Shown here: one piece after another, positions 1 through 6,931 of the stretch
Position numbering within the stretch: the stretch's first letter is position 1
Layout: every line of letters begins with the position of its first letter
Source: Candidatus Sediminicultor secundus
GTDB taxonomy: Bacteria > Atribacterota > JS1 > SB-45 > 34-128
NCBI GenBank assembly: GCA_002849045.2
Contig: NCRO01000001.1
Location: forward strand, 1-20,099
Direction of reading: 5' to 3'
Length of the DNA: 20,099 nucleotides
Translations under genes and position numbers: made by a program
The notes under the pieces: generated by a model
What the model was told of the DNA's origin: nothing
The model's input: only the letters and a program-made list of their open reading frames with translations
Database searches by the model: none

Positions 1-99
1 ACGCTACACGCTCCATTCTTTTTTCTATTTACTCAACCAGCTAACCAGGTAACTAACTAACCAACTCACTAAACGATATACGATATACGATATACGAAA
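1..99 (+). repeat. Word-repeat module upstream of murC (copy 1 of 2)
   Basis: This stretch is built of short words: an 'acgctacacgctcc' block, a T-rich block, 'ctcaaccagctaaccaggtaac', 'taactaaccaac', then three tandem copies of 'gatatac'. It is nearly identical, in inverted orientation, to 10344-10450, apart from a few substitutions and a short indel. It ends about 20 nt before the murC start, so it occupies the murC 5' flank. It probably continues past the left edge of the window. I see no convincing promoter in it. Confidence 0.85.
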
Positions 100-119
100 A
101 AAGGGTGGAATTATATTTA

Positions 120-1508
120 ATGAATGAAAAAAAATTACATATACATTTTATTGGAGTTGGTGGAGAGGGGATGAGTGGCTTAGCCTCAATCCTTCTTGAT
201 TCAGGTCATAAGATCAGTGGTTCTGATATTGTAACTTCAAAGATAACTAAAAGATTGGCTGATAAAGGAGCAACTATTTTTAAAGGTCATAATGAAGATA
301 ATGTAGAAGGGGCAGATTTAATAGTAGTTTCATCAGCAATCCCCGAATCTAATTCGGAAATAAGGGGTGCCAGGGATAGAAAGATTACCATAATCAAAAG
401 GGCTAAAATGCTGGCAAGGCTTATGGATAATAAATATGGAATAGCTATCGCCGGTACACACGGTAAGAGCACCACTACTTCCATGATAAGCCTATTATTA
501 GAAAGAAGTGGCCTCGACCCTACCGTAGTAGTAGGAGGAGAACTAAACAATTTCAAAAAGAATGCTAAATTAGGGAAAGGTAATCATATAGTTGTAGAAG
601 CCGATGAGAGTGATGGTTCATTTTTGGAATTGAATCCACGTATGGCCATAGTCACTAACATAGAAGATGACCATTTAGATCATTATGTAAGTGTAGAAAA
701 TATTCTAAAAGATTTCAGGAAATTTATTGACAAAGTTCCTGACAATGGAAGAATCATCCTGTGCAAGGATTGCGATAATGTGAAGAGGCTGATAAAAGAA
801 TATGGGAAAAACCATCTTTCTTATGGAATATTTACTAAGGCAGATCTTATGGCCAAAGATATAGAATTAGATAAGTTAAATTCTAAATCAAAAATATACT
901 GGCAGGGTGAAAAAATCGGTGACCTTTGTTTAAAGGTTGCTGGATATCACAATATTCTAAATGCTTTAGCAGCAATAGCTGTTGCCCGGGAACTGGGGAT
1001 AAGTTTTAGGGAAATTGCTAAAATATTAGAAACCTATAAAGGTGTACATAGAAGAATGGAAATTATTGCCAATTTGGACGATAACATATTAATTATTGAT
1101 GATTACGCTCATCATCCTACCGAGATTAAAGCAACTTTGAGTGCCTTAAGAAGTAGCTGGCAAAACAGAAGAATAATTGCCGTATTTCAACCCCACCGCT
1201 ACAGCAGAACTAAACTTTTAGCGGAAAAGTTTGGTAAGGCATTTTTTGATGCTGATTGTGTAATTATCAATGATATTTATTCAGCCAATGAACCACCGAT
1301 ATTCGGAATTAGCGGAGGAACCATATTTAGGGAAATTAAAAAAACCAACCATAGGCAGATAAAATATTTGCCTTCCAAAGATAATATTTTAAGTTATTTA
1401 TATGAAATTGTTCAACCCGGAGATATAATATTAACTATGGGGGCGGGAGATATTTGGACTGTTGGCCAGGAATTGGCTAAGCAATTAAAGAAAACAAAGG
1501 GATTTTAA
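120..1508 (+). CDS. murC: UDP-N-acetylmuramate--L-alanine ligase MurC
   Basis: Cytoplasmic ATP-dependent ligase that adds L-alanine to UDP-MurNAc, the first step of peptide-stem synthesis. The N-terminal Rossmann motif IGVGGEGMSG (residues 11-20) is MurC-type. The P-loop GTHGKST is at 112-118, EADES at 160-164 and NIEDDHLDHY at 180-189. The central-domain motif YKGVHRRME (306-314) and the C-terminal DDYAHHPTEI (327-336) complete the Mur ligase signature. At 462 residues it is full length. I chose ATG at 120, after AGGGTGG at 102-108, because it places the Rossmann motif normally. An in-frame GTG at 105 lies inside that Shine-Dalgarno and would add five residues. murB follows almost directly, so the two are probably co-transcribed. 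Confidence 0.97.
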   Translation: MNEKKLHIHFIGVGGEGMSGLASILLDSGHKISGSDIVTSKITKRLADKGATIFKGHNEDNVEGADLIVVSSAIPESNSEIRGARDRKITIIKRAKMLARLMDNKYGIAIAGTHGKSTTTSMISLLLERSGLDPTVVVGGELNNFKKNAKLGKGNHIVVEADESDGSFLELNPRMAIVTNIEDDHLDHYVSVENILKDFRKFIDKVPDNGRIILCKDCDNVKRLIKEYGKNHLSYGIFTKADLMAKDIELDKLNSKSKIYWQGEKIGDLCLKVAGYHNILNALAAIAVARELGISFREIAKILETYKGVHRRMEIIANLDDNILIIDDYAHHPTEIKATLSALRSSWQNRRIIAVFQPHRYSRTKLLAEKFGKAFFDADCVIINDIYSANEPPIFGISGGTIFREIKKTNHRQIKYLPSKDNILSYLYEIVQPGDIILTMGAGDIWTVGQELAKQLKKTKGF

Positions 1509-1520
1509 TTTTATTTGAAA

Positions 1521-2435
1521 ATGAATATAGATATCATAAAAAATGAGTGTAAAAAACAAGGAATTGACCATATAATTAAATACGATGAGCCATTGAAGAA
1601 TCATACTTCATTAAGAGTTGGCGGACCTGCTGATGTTTTTTGCAGCCCTGGTAATATCGAAGATTTAAAAAAAGTTGTTTCTATTTCCAAAGAATATAAT
1701 ATGCCTTTTTGGGTTATTGGAAATGGAACAAACTTATTGATTTTGGATAAGGGGATAAGAGGTTTTGTAATCAACCTAAATAAAGATTTTAAAAAAATAG
1801 AATTTTCTGATAAAATTGTAAAAGTAGGTGCAGGAGTTTCATTAGTATATCTGAGTAAGATAGCTTTGAATAGAGAATTGAGCGGATTAGAATTTGCCTG
1901 TGCTATTCCCGGGGCTTTGGGTGGAGCAATAATCAATAATACCAGTTTTAAAGGAAATTGCATGGCAGATGTAGTACAAAATGTAACTTTTTTAACCGGA
2001 GAAAATAAAATAGAAAGAACATCCAAACCTAATTTGAATTTTAATTATCGTGGATGTAGTTTAAAAGGCAAGCCGGTGATAATTTTAGAAGCAACTCTGC
2101 TGTTGAAAAAGGGAAACAAAGAAGAAATTCAATTTAAAATAAAACAAAATATTGAAATCAGAGAAATCAGGCAGCCTTTGGATAAATTCAACGCGGGTAG
2201 TATATTTAAAAATCCACCGGGTTATTATGCTGGACAATTGATAGAAAAGGTTGGAGCGAAAGGGTTATCTCGGGGCAAAGCAGAGGTCTCTACCAAGCAC
2301 GCAAATTTTATAATAAATAATGGCGGTGCATCAGCCAGGGATATTCTATATTTAATTGAAGAGATTGAGAAAAGAGTAAAGAAAAATTTTGGAATAAAAT
2401 TAGAGCGAGAAATAGAGATTTTAGGAGAACCCTAA
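1521..2435 (+). CDS. murB: UDP-N-acetylenolpyruvoylglucosamine reductase MurB
   Basis: FAD- and NADPH-dependent reductase that converts UDP-GlcNAc-enolpyruvate to UDP-MurNAc, the substrate of MurC encoded just upstream. FAD-binding motifs are HTSLRVGG (28-35), GNGTNLLI (68-75) and AIPGALGG (128-135). The catalytic-serine motif AGSIFKNP is at 225-232 (Ser227), and TKHANF at 258-263 belongs to the C-terminal substrate domain. The 304-residue length fits a type II (short) MurB. The segment after AIPGALGG reads INNTSFKGN where many homologues have a MNAGAYG-like motif. The start is uncertain: ATG 1521 gives the usual N-terminus, but the only SD-like run (AAAGGG, 1496-1501) is better spaced for an in-frame TTG at 1515. 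Confidence 0.95.
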   Translation: MNIDIIKNECKKQGIDHIIKYDEPLKNHTSLRVGGPADVFCSPGNIEDLKKVVSISKEYNMPFWVIGNGTNLLILDKGIRGFVINLNKDFKKIEFSDKIVKVGAGVSLVYLSKIALNRELSGLEFACAIPGALGGAIINNTSFKGNCMADVVQNVTFLTGENKIERTSKPNLNFNYRGCSLKGKPVIILEATLLLKKGNKEEIQFKIKQNIEIREIRQPLDKFNAGSIFKNPPGYYAGQLIEKVGAKGLSRGKAEVSTKHANFIINNGGASARDILYLIEEIEKRVKKNFGIKLEREIEILGEP

Positions 2436-2747
2436 TTTCGTATATCGTATATAGTTAAAGAAAGAGAAGATAGAAGATAAGAAAAGTACCGAGTATCTCG
2501 TGAATCGTATTTAGCTAAGAAAATAGAAGTCAGTATTCAGAATCCAGAAGCCGGAAATCAGAATAAGAGAGCATATAGTATCTCGTGAAGATGGTTAGCT
2601 GGATAACTAAATAAACTCGCACCTCGCACCTTGCATCTTGCATCTTGCAACTTATATTTTACACTAACGACTAATTTAACTGGTCAACTGGTAAACCGGG
2701 TAACTGTATATGCTATACGCTAATATTAAAGGGGATTTTCAATATAA
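2436..2747. repeat. Gene-free gap of short word repeats
   Basis: No credible gene lies in these 312 nt. The sequence is a mosaic of near-repeated words: 'cgtatatcgtatat' at the left, 'gtatctcgtgaatcgtat' at 2493-2510 with a partial second copy at 2577-2590, 'cagaatccagaagccggaaatcag', 'cgcaccttgcatcttgcatcttgc', 'actaacgactaa', and 'aactggtcaactgg' at 2678-2691. Several of these recur in the gap at 14641-15033, including the clusters around 14724-14737 and 14749-14767. AAAGGGG at 2728-2734 at the right end is a plausible ribosome binding site for the next small ORF. Confidence 0.7.
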
Positions 2748-2939
2748 GTGAATATAAAATTAGATGACGAAAATGAAGAAGAGGAGGAATTAGAGGAAGA
2801 GGAGGAAGGAGAAAAACATCAGCCTTTAGCATTAAGAGCAATAAAGATATTAATTTTTTATTTGGCTATAGGTTTTTTAGGTTGGAATTTTTTTAATTTT
2901 ATATTTAGTTCTAATTTTCGAGCAATTAAAGAACCATAA
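2748..2939 (+). CDS. Small acidic single-pass membrane protein, unknown function
   Basis: Predicted 63-residue peptide starting at GTG, with AAAGGGG 13 nt upstream. Residues 5-22 are almost entirely Asp, Glu and Asn. A short basic/polar segment follows, then one hydrophobic helix (about residues 32-54, rich in Ile, Leu, Phe and Gly), then a short tail ending IKEP. This gives a cytoplasmic acidic head with one membrane anchor. It sits directly after murC-murB, where ftsQ often lies, and FtsQ also has a short cytoplasmic head and one membrane segment, but no extracytoplasmic POTRA domain follows here. It could be a real small protein or the remnant of a larger gene. Its last codons overlap, in another frame, the open frame that leads into the NFACT-R sequence. 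Confidence 0.5.
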   Translation: MNIKLDDENEEEEELEEEEEGEKHQPLALRAIKILIFYLAIGFLGWNFFNFIFSSNFRAIKEP

Positions 2940-3036
2940 ATTAAAGCTTGCTCAGCTGACTGAGCTTCAAAAATTATATGAGCAAGAAAGTAATTCTCTT
3001 CCCAATCTGCTCAAAATTTATAATAACTTAACGAAA

Positions 3037-3489
3037 TTGGGATGGACAAAGAAAACCACCGCTCCCCTCAAAAGGCCCAAAAAAGAAAAGAACAGATTGG
3101 CGCCGGTTAAATATATCTCTAAAGATGGATGGGAAATCTATGTGGGGAAAAATAACCTGCAAAATGATTTCTTAACCTTTAAATTGGCTTCCGGCAATGA
3201 TACCTGGCTTCATGCAAAAAACATTCAAGGGTCTCATATTATCATTAAAAATAAAGGGAGCAAACAATCTCTTCCGCTCGACACCTTAATTCAGGCCGCA
3301 AATTTAGCTGCTTATTTTAGTAAAGCCAAAAAAGATAATAAAGTGTTGGTCGATTATACTCTTAAAAAACACCTGAAAAAACCTAAAAACGCTAAACCGG
3401 GAATGGTTATTTATTCTCAAGAAAAGGGTCTTTGGATAAAAATAGATTTGGAAGAAATCAGGAGCATGAAGAAGTTTTCTCAAAAATAA
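3037..3489 (+). CDS. NFACT-R (DUF814) domain protein, C-terminal part of RqcH-like protein
   Basis: The sequence from YISKDGWEIYVGKNNLQND through NDTWLHAKNIQGSHIII to the final LWIKID matches the NFACT-R RNA-binding domain, the C-terminal domain of RqcH/FbpA proteins that act on stalled large ribosomal subunits. Full RqcH is about 550-600 residues; only about 150 are here, with no NFACT-N or HhH domain upstream. The same frame stays open back to 2881 and encodes NFACT-like helical sequence (LKLAQLTELQKLYEQE from 2941), but contains no ATG or GTG. The only conventional start, TTG at 3037, has no Shine-Dalgarno. It is therefore either a 5'-truncated pseudogene, a stand-alone NFACT-R protein with an unusual start, or the product of a frameshift from the 63-residue ORF. 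The domain call is firm; gene integrity is not. Confidence 0.75.
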   Translation: MGWTKKTTAPLKRPKKEKNRLAPVKYISKDGWEIYVGKNNLQNDFLTFKLASGNDTWLHAKNIQGSHIIIKNKGSKQSLPLDTLIQAANLAAYFSKAKKDNKVLVDYTLKKHLKKPKNAKPGMVIYSQEKGLWIKIDLEEIRSMKKFSQK

Positions 3490-3499
3490 TTCTAATACT

Positions 3500-4429
3500 C
3501 TATCTTTCATCCCCTTCCAGGTAATCAATTAATTCCTGCATGTCTTTGGGTAGAGGAGCAGAAAATTCCATATATTTTTTAGACGAGGGGTGTGCAAAAC
3601 CTAAAACATAAGAATGCAAAGCCTGCCTGTTGATATTTAATTCCTGCCTCCTATGGCCGTATAGCTGGTCACCAACGATGGGATAGCCGATAAAAGCCAG
3701 GTGTACTCTTATCTGATGAGTCCTGCCCGTACGAAGAGTAGCTTCGACCAGGGTATAGCCGGAAAATCTTTTTAATACCTTAAAATGAGTTATTGCTTCC
3801 CTGCTCTTCCCTTCTGCTGTCACTGCCATTTTTTTTCTATTCTTCAGACTCCTGCCGATCGGTGCATCTATAATTCCGGAATCATCTTTCAGGTTACCAT
3901 GGACCAAGGCAATATATTTTTTGGTTACCTGATGATCTTTTATCTGTCTTGATAAGTCAAGATGCGCCAAATCATTTTTTGCCACTACCATCAGACCGGA
4001 AGTATTTTTATCCAGGCGGTGAACAATACCCGGCCTGATCACTCCGCCTATCCCCGATAAGGAACCCTGGCAATGGTAAAGCAGGACATTCACCAGGGTA
4101 CCAGAACGAATTTTCCCCGCAGGGTGAACAATCATATCGGCTGGTTTATTAACCACTACAAGATATTCATCTTCGTAGATTATATCTAAGGGGATTGCCT
4201 CTGCCTTAATCTCTAATTCTTTATTTTCGGATAGGGCTAAATCTATCACATCCCCATTTTTCAAGATACAACTTGGCTTAACCGGGTTGTTATTTATTTT
4301 GATTTTACCCTGGGTGATTAAATTCCGAATCTGGGATCTGGAGGGGTATATTTCTTTCTGGGTTAAATAGAGGTCGATTCTGATTTTTTCTTCGCCTGTG
4401 AATATTAAACTTCTTTCTTTTTCTGTCAT
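3500..4429 (-). CDS. rluD: RluD-family 23S rRNA pseudouridine synthase
   Basis: Isomerises specific uridines in large-subunit rRNA to pseudouridine. An S4 RNA-binding domain spans about residues 14-75. The catalytic domain has the NKP motif (94-96), the RluA-family signature HRLDKNTSG (137-145, catalytic Asp140), and RTGRTHQIRVH further on. The 309-residue length is normal for RluC/RluD enzymes. The exact target uridines cannot be read from the sequence, so the symbol is family level. It lies on the same strand as ileS-lspA-lgt, an order common in bacteria, but about 1.1 kb of REP sequence plus a RAYT separates it from lgt. It converges with the NFACT-R ORF, with 10 nt between their stops. 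Confidence 0.93.
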   Translation of the reverse strand: MTEKERSLIFTGEEKIRIDLYLTQKEIYPSRSQIRNLITQGKIKINNNPVKPSCILKNGDVIDLALSENKELEIKAEAIPLDIIYEDEYLVVVNKPADMIVHPAGKIRSGTLVNVLLYHCQGSLSGIGGVIRPGIVHRLDKNTSGLMVVAKNDLAHLDLSRQIKDHQVTKKYIALVHGNLKDDSGIIDAPIGRSLKNRKKMAVTAEGKSREAITHFKVLKRFSGYTLVEATLRTGRTHQIRVHLAFIGYPIVGDQLYGHRRQELNINRQALHSYVLGFAHPSSKKYMEFSAPLPKDMQELIDYLEGDER

Positions 4430-4501
4430 CTGTCAGGGAACGGTCCTTTGACAAGTTTTTTAAATTAGTCGTTAGTGAATAGTGAATAGTCGTTAGTATA
4501 T

Positions 4502-4653
4502 CGTATCGCGTTAAGAAATCAGGATTCAAGTGTAGGGGCACAATGAATTGTGCCCTGCTTTTTTTATGGTCTTTTGGTTATTGTGGGCACGATGCATCGT
4601 GCCCCTACACATTGCAAATTATACATTACTTGTTACTGTTTTTATATTCGCTC
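4502..4653 (+). repeat. 77-nt bipartite REP element (copy 1) with flanks
   Basis: The core is 4532-4608. A REP at 4532-4555 (GTAG, stem GGGCACAAT/ATTGTGCCC, 'GA' turn) and an inverted partner at 4585-4608 (perfect palindrome around GATGCATC, ending CCCCTAC) are separated by a 29-nt spacer. The core plus about 45 nt of right flank (4532-4653) is nearly identical to 5451-5572 on the other side of the transposase. The left flank from 4502 (cgtatcgcgttaa...) matches 14308-14338 upstream of phoU. The left REP is followed by TGCTTTTTTT, giving it a terminator-like shape on the plus strand. Confidence 0.9.
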
Positions 4654-4697
4654 GCGCTATACACATTACAAATTATACATTACTTTTAAGGGATTTA

Positions 4698-4773
4698 AAT
4701 TATTTGTATTACTATTTATTACTATTACCATTTATAATTTTCTCTTCCTGTAGGGGCACAATGAATTGTGCCC
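4698..4773 (+). repeat. Duplicate of the RAYT 5' flank, with REP
   Basis: The stretch from aattatttgtattactattt to the end of the REP at 4750-4773 matches 5405-5474, the 5' end of the transposase gene and its upstream REP, with one 6-nt indel and a few substitutions. The transposase is therefore bracketed by direct repeats of its own 5' end, as expected if a tandem or second copy of the element was lost by deletion. The REP here is the AATGAATT type and is not followed by a T-tract. Confidence 0.85.
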
Positions 4774-4787
4774 TATACAGATAAGCA

Positions 4788-5432
4788 CTAAGAAAAATCT
4801 TTCCAGAATTTCCTTTCTATGTTATCGGGTTTTCCTTCTTGATTTTCCTTATCATATTGCCACCTTAGTGGATTTTCTTGAATATATTTACGAATACAAT
4901 CTAATTCATTTTCATTACGTATAATATGTTCATAATAATTTCGCTGCCATATGGAGTAAAAAAAGGGATAATCCAATCGCTTAATTTCCCGAGTAACAGC
5001 AGATTTAAACATACGAATAATGGTAGGAATTGAACCAGGAATTGGTTTTCCAAATGATTCATAGTCAAGGGCACGATTCATCGTGCCCCTACAGTTATAG
5101 GGTTTTTGATTGTTTTTGTAGGGGCACAATGAATTGTGCCCTTCTTTTTCCGTTAATATTATAATCCCATGAAAATGATTAGGCATAATCACATATTCAT
5201 CTAATTGAATATTTTTACGAATTTGAAAAGTTTTTAACCATTCTCTTACGATTATTTTTCCTAACACATTCAGTTTTATTTTACCATCAATTATTGGTCC
5301 GATTATATTTTCCCTACGATAGGTGCAAATGGTAATAAAATATGCACCTGGCATAGAGTAACTATATTTTTTTAATCTAAGTGAATGTCGGTGACAAGAA
5401 TTTGAATTATTGGTATTACTATTTATTACCAT
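4788..5432 (-). CDS. REP-associated tyrosine transposase (RAYT, Y1_Tnp family)
   Basis: A single-strand endonuclease of the IS200/IS605-like Y1 family; family members studied elsewhere cleave and rejoin REP palindromes near a GTAG foot. The family N-terminus LRLKKYSYSMPGAYFITICT is at about residues 17-36. The metal-binding HUH motif is HFH (86-88) in VIMPNHFHGIIIL, and the catalytic tyrosine is Tyr166 or Tyr167 in WQRNYYEHIIR. The C-terminus IRKYIQENPLRW is also typical. It is 214 residues and open throughout. ATG 5432 follows AGGAAGAG at about 5443-5450. It is flanked on both sides by REPs that carry the expected GTAG foot. Residues about 98-121 are encoded by two REPs inside the gene. It interrupts the lgt-rluD neighbourhood. 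Confidence 0.93.
   Translation of the reverse strand: MVINSNTNNSNSCHRHSLRLKKYSYSMPGAYFITICTYRRENIIGPIIDGKIKLNVLGKIIVREWLKTFQIRKNIQLDEYVIMPNHFHGIIILTEKEGHNSLCPYKNNQKPYNCRGTMNRALDYESFGKPIPGSIPTIIRMFKSAVTREIKRLDYPFFYSIWQRNYYEHIIRNENELDCIRKYIQENPLRWQYDKENQEGKPDNIERKFWKDFS
5069..5141 (-). repeat. REP pair embedded in frame within the RAYT gene
   Basis: Two REP palindromes, 5118-5141 (AATGAATT type) and 5069-5092 (GATTCATC variant), lie inside the transposase gene 25 nt apart. On the gene strand the first is read as exactly eight codons (GHNSLCPY, residues 98-105). The second is read in a different phase and gives CRGTMNRA. Neither introduces a stop. Their orientation is tail-to-tail, opposite to the 77-nt elements outside the gene. 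They fall between the HUH-containing strand and the helix with the catalytic tyrosine, where a surface loop is plausible. Confidence 0.9.
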
Positions 5433-5572
5433 TCATAATTTTCTCTTCCTGTAGGGGCACAATGAATTGTGCCCTGCTTTTTTTATGGTCTTTTGGTTAT
5501 TGTGGGCACGATGCATCGTGCCCCTACACATTGCAAATCACACATTACTTGTTACTGTTTTTATATTCGCTC
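5405..5572 (+). repeat. 77-nt bipartite REP element (copy 2) with RAYT 5' flank
   Basis: The element core is 5451-5527: REP at 5451-5474, a 29-nt spacer with the same sequence as copy 1, and an inverted REP at 5504-5527. The left flank (5405-5450) overlaps the first codons and the ribosome binding site of the transposase and is repeated at 4698-4749. The right flank to 5572 repeats 4609-4653. This block lies between the transposase start and the lgt stop and has no gene of its own. Confidence 0.9.
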
Positions 5573-5590
5573 CACGCTCCATGCTTCACG

Positions 5591-6403
5591 CTAGTTATGT
5601 TTTTTACTTTTCTTCTTCAAAATATTCATAAACACCAGGGAAACTAATATAACACCTATCAAAATAGCTTGAGTAACAGTAAAATAATTAAACAATTTAT
5701 AACTATCTCCGTAAAATCTAAAAAATTCTATTATGAAACGAGATATTGAATATAATACTAAAAAATTCAAAAACAAATATCCATCGTATTTTTTATATTT
5801 TCTAATCCCCAGAAGAATAAAAAATATTAAAAAAGCGTACAAAGAAGAATAAAGTTGTGTAGGAATTACCGGAAGTGTATAGGAACTTCCGGAGGCAATT
5901 AATCCATCTTTTAATTGCTGTAAATAGGTAGGAGGCATATTCAAAGCAGGAAACTTGAGTCCATATTTTTCTGACACCAAACCATAACAACAGCCATTTA
6001 AAAAACAACCTATCCTTGTAATCCCTATTCCGATAGCAACGGAGGGGGCAGCAATATCAGCAAATTTCCAGAATGAAATCTTAGTTCTTTTGACATACAA
6101 CCAACATAGGAAAAAAGCTATTAAAAATCCTCCTAAAAAGCTTAATCCACCCTGTCTAAAATATAATATTTCAATAGGATTTTTTAGATAATAGTCAAGA
6201 TGAAATATCACATAGCCTAATCTTCCTCCTATTAGTGTGCCTAAAATAACATATAAACTTATATCTAAAATTCTCTCCGGGTTTTCTCCAATCCTTTTTG
6301 CTTCTTTCATAGCAAAAAGAATGGCTGTAATAAAAGCTAAAGCAATCATCACTCCGTAAGAATAGATGGGAAATGAACCAATGGTAAATAAAATTCTATA
6401 CAT
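5591..6403 (-). CDS. lgt: Prolipoprotein diacylglyceryl transferase Lgt
   Basis: Integral membrane enzyme that moves diacylglycerol from phosphatidylglycerol to the lipobox cysteine of prolipoproteins, before LspA cleavage. At 270 residues it has about seven hydrophobic segments and the core signature GIGITRIGCFLNGCCYG (125-141). Arg130, Asn136 and Gly141 correspond to important positions of the E. coli enzyme. YSISRFIIEFFR (218-229) carries the conserved Arg and Glu. The motif usually written HGG reads FLGG here (Leu90), a notable substitution that also occurs as non-His in some other lineages. ATG 6403 has a strong AAGGAGT that lies within the last codons of lspA; the genes are 6 nt apart, so expression is coupled. 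Confidence 0.96.
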   Translation of the reverse strand: MYRILFTIGSFPIYSYGVMIALAFITAILFAMKEAKRIGENPERILDISLYVILGTLIGGRLGYVIFHLDYYLKNPIEILYFRQGGLSFLGGFLIAFFLCWLYVKRTKISFWKFADIAAPSVAIGIGITRIGCFLNGCCYGLVSEKYGLKFPALNMPPTYLQQLKDGLIASGSSYTLPVIPTQLYSSLYAFLIFFILLGIRKYKKYDGYLFLNFLVLYSISRFIIEFFRFYGDSYKLFNYFTVTQAILIGVILVSLVFMNILKKKSKKHN

Positions 6404-6409
6404 TAAAAA

Positions 6410-6931
6410 TTACTCCTTTTCTTCTTCTTCATATTTTTCCCATTCCTCCCCTTCTTCCTCATCTTCTTTTTCCGGGGCGCGGAATAAAACATGAATCAAT
6501 AATACTAACATTCCGCACACTATCGCCGAATCGGCAAAATTAAAAACCGGCCAGATTCTAAAATCTATAAAATCTATTACCCTTCCATCAATTCTCACCC
6601 TATCAATAAGATTGCCTACTCCACCGCCCAGGATAAGCGTTAAAGGGATGTACATAAAAGGGTCTTTTTTAAAAATTACTTTTTTGTAAATTAAAATGAC
6701 CAAAATTAGGGAAATCAATGCCGCTGCTACAAAGAATATTGTTTGATATTTTAAAAACCCGAAGGAGGTATATGGATTCTCTATATAAGTAATATGAAAT
6801 ATCCCTTCAATTACCGGTATAGACTCTCCTATATACATGCTGTGCTGAATATAAAATTTACTTGCCTGATCAAATAATATAATAAATATGGCAAAAACTA
6901 TAAATCCCATGGTATTTCTTTTACTCCTCAA
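6410..6931 (-). CDS. lspA: Lipoprotein signal peptidase LspA (signal peptidase II)
   Basis: Membrane aspartyl protease that cuts the signal peptide from diacylglyceryl-modified prolipoproteins, the step after Lgt. It has four hydrophobic segments, the DQASK motif at residues 21-25, and both catalytic aspartates: Asp110 in GGGVGNLIDR and Asp134 in FNFADS. The usual NxGxAFG-like loop reads ENPYTSFGF (51-59). Unusually, the protein ends in a Glu-rich tail (about residues 154-173) whose last codons provide the lgt Shine-Dalgarno. The start codon lies within the 3' end of ileS (11-nt overlap), so translation is probably coupled to IleRS. Confidence 0.96.
   Translation of the reverse strand: MRSKRNTMGFIVFAIFIILFDQASKFYIQHSMYIGESIPVIEGIFHITYIENPYTSFGFLKYQTIFFVAAALISLILVILIYKKVIFKKDPFMYIPLTLILGGGVGNLIDRVRIDGRVIDFIDFRIWPVFNFADSAIVCGMLVLLIHVLFRAPEKEDEEEGEEWEKYEEEEKE

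Noticed and set aside
4548..4784. Overlapping ~70-codon frames on the plus strand
   Set aside because: They run through REPs and low-complexity repeats; the same REP-encoded peptide appears in other spurious frames, such as around 5381-5647.
4502..5572. CRISPR array from repeated 24-nt palindromes
   Set aside because: The repeats alternate in orientation, spacers are conserved between copies and of mixed size, and no cas genes are present.
5591..6403. lgt as a pseudogene because of the missing HGG histidine
   Set aside because: The frame is intact and full length, and the other key residues (Arg130, Asn136, Gly141, Arg222, Glu226) are present.
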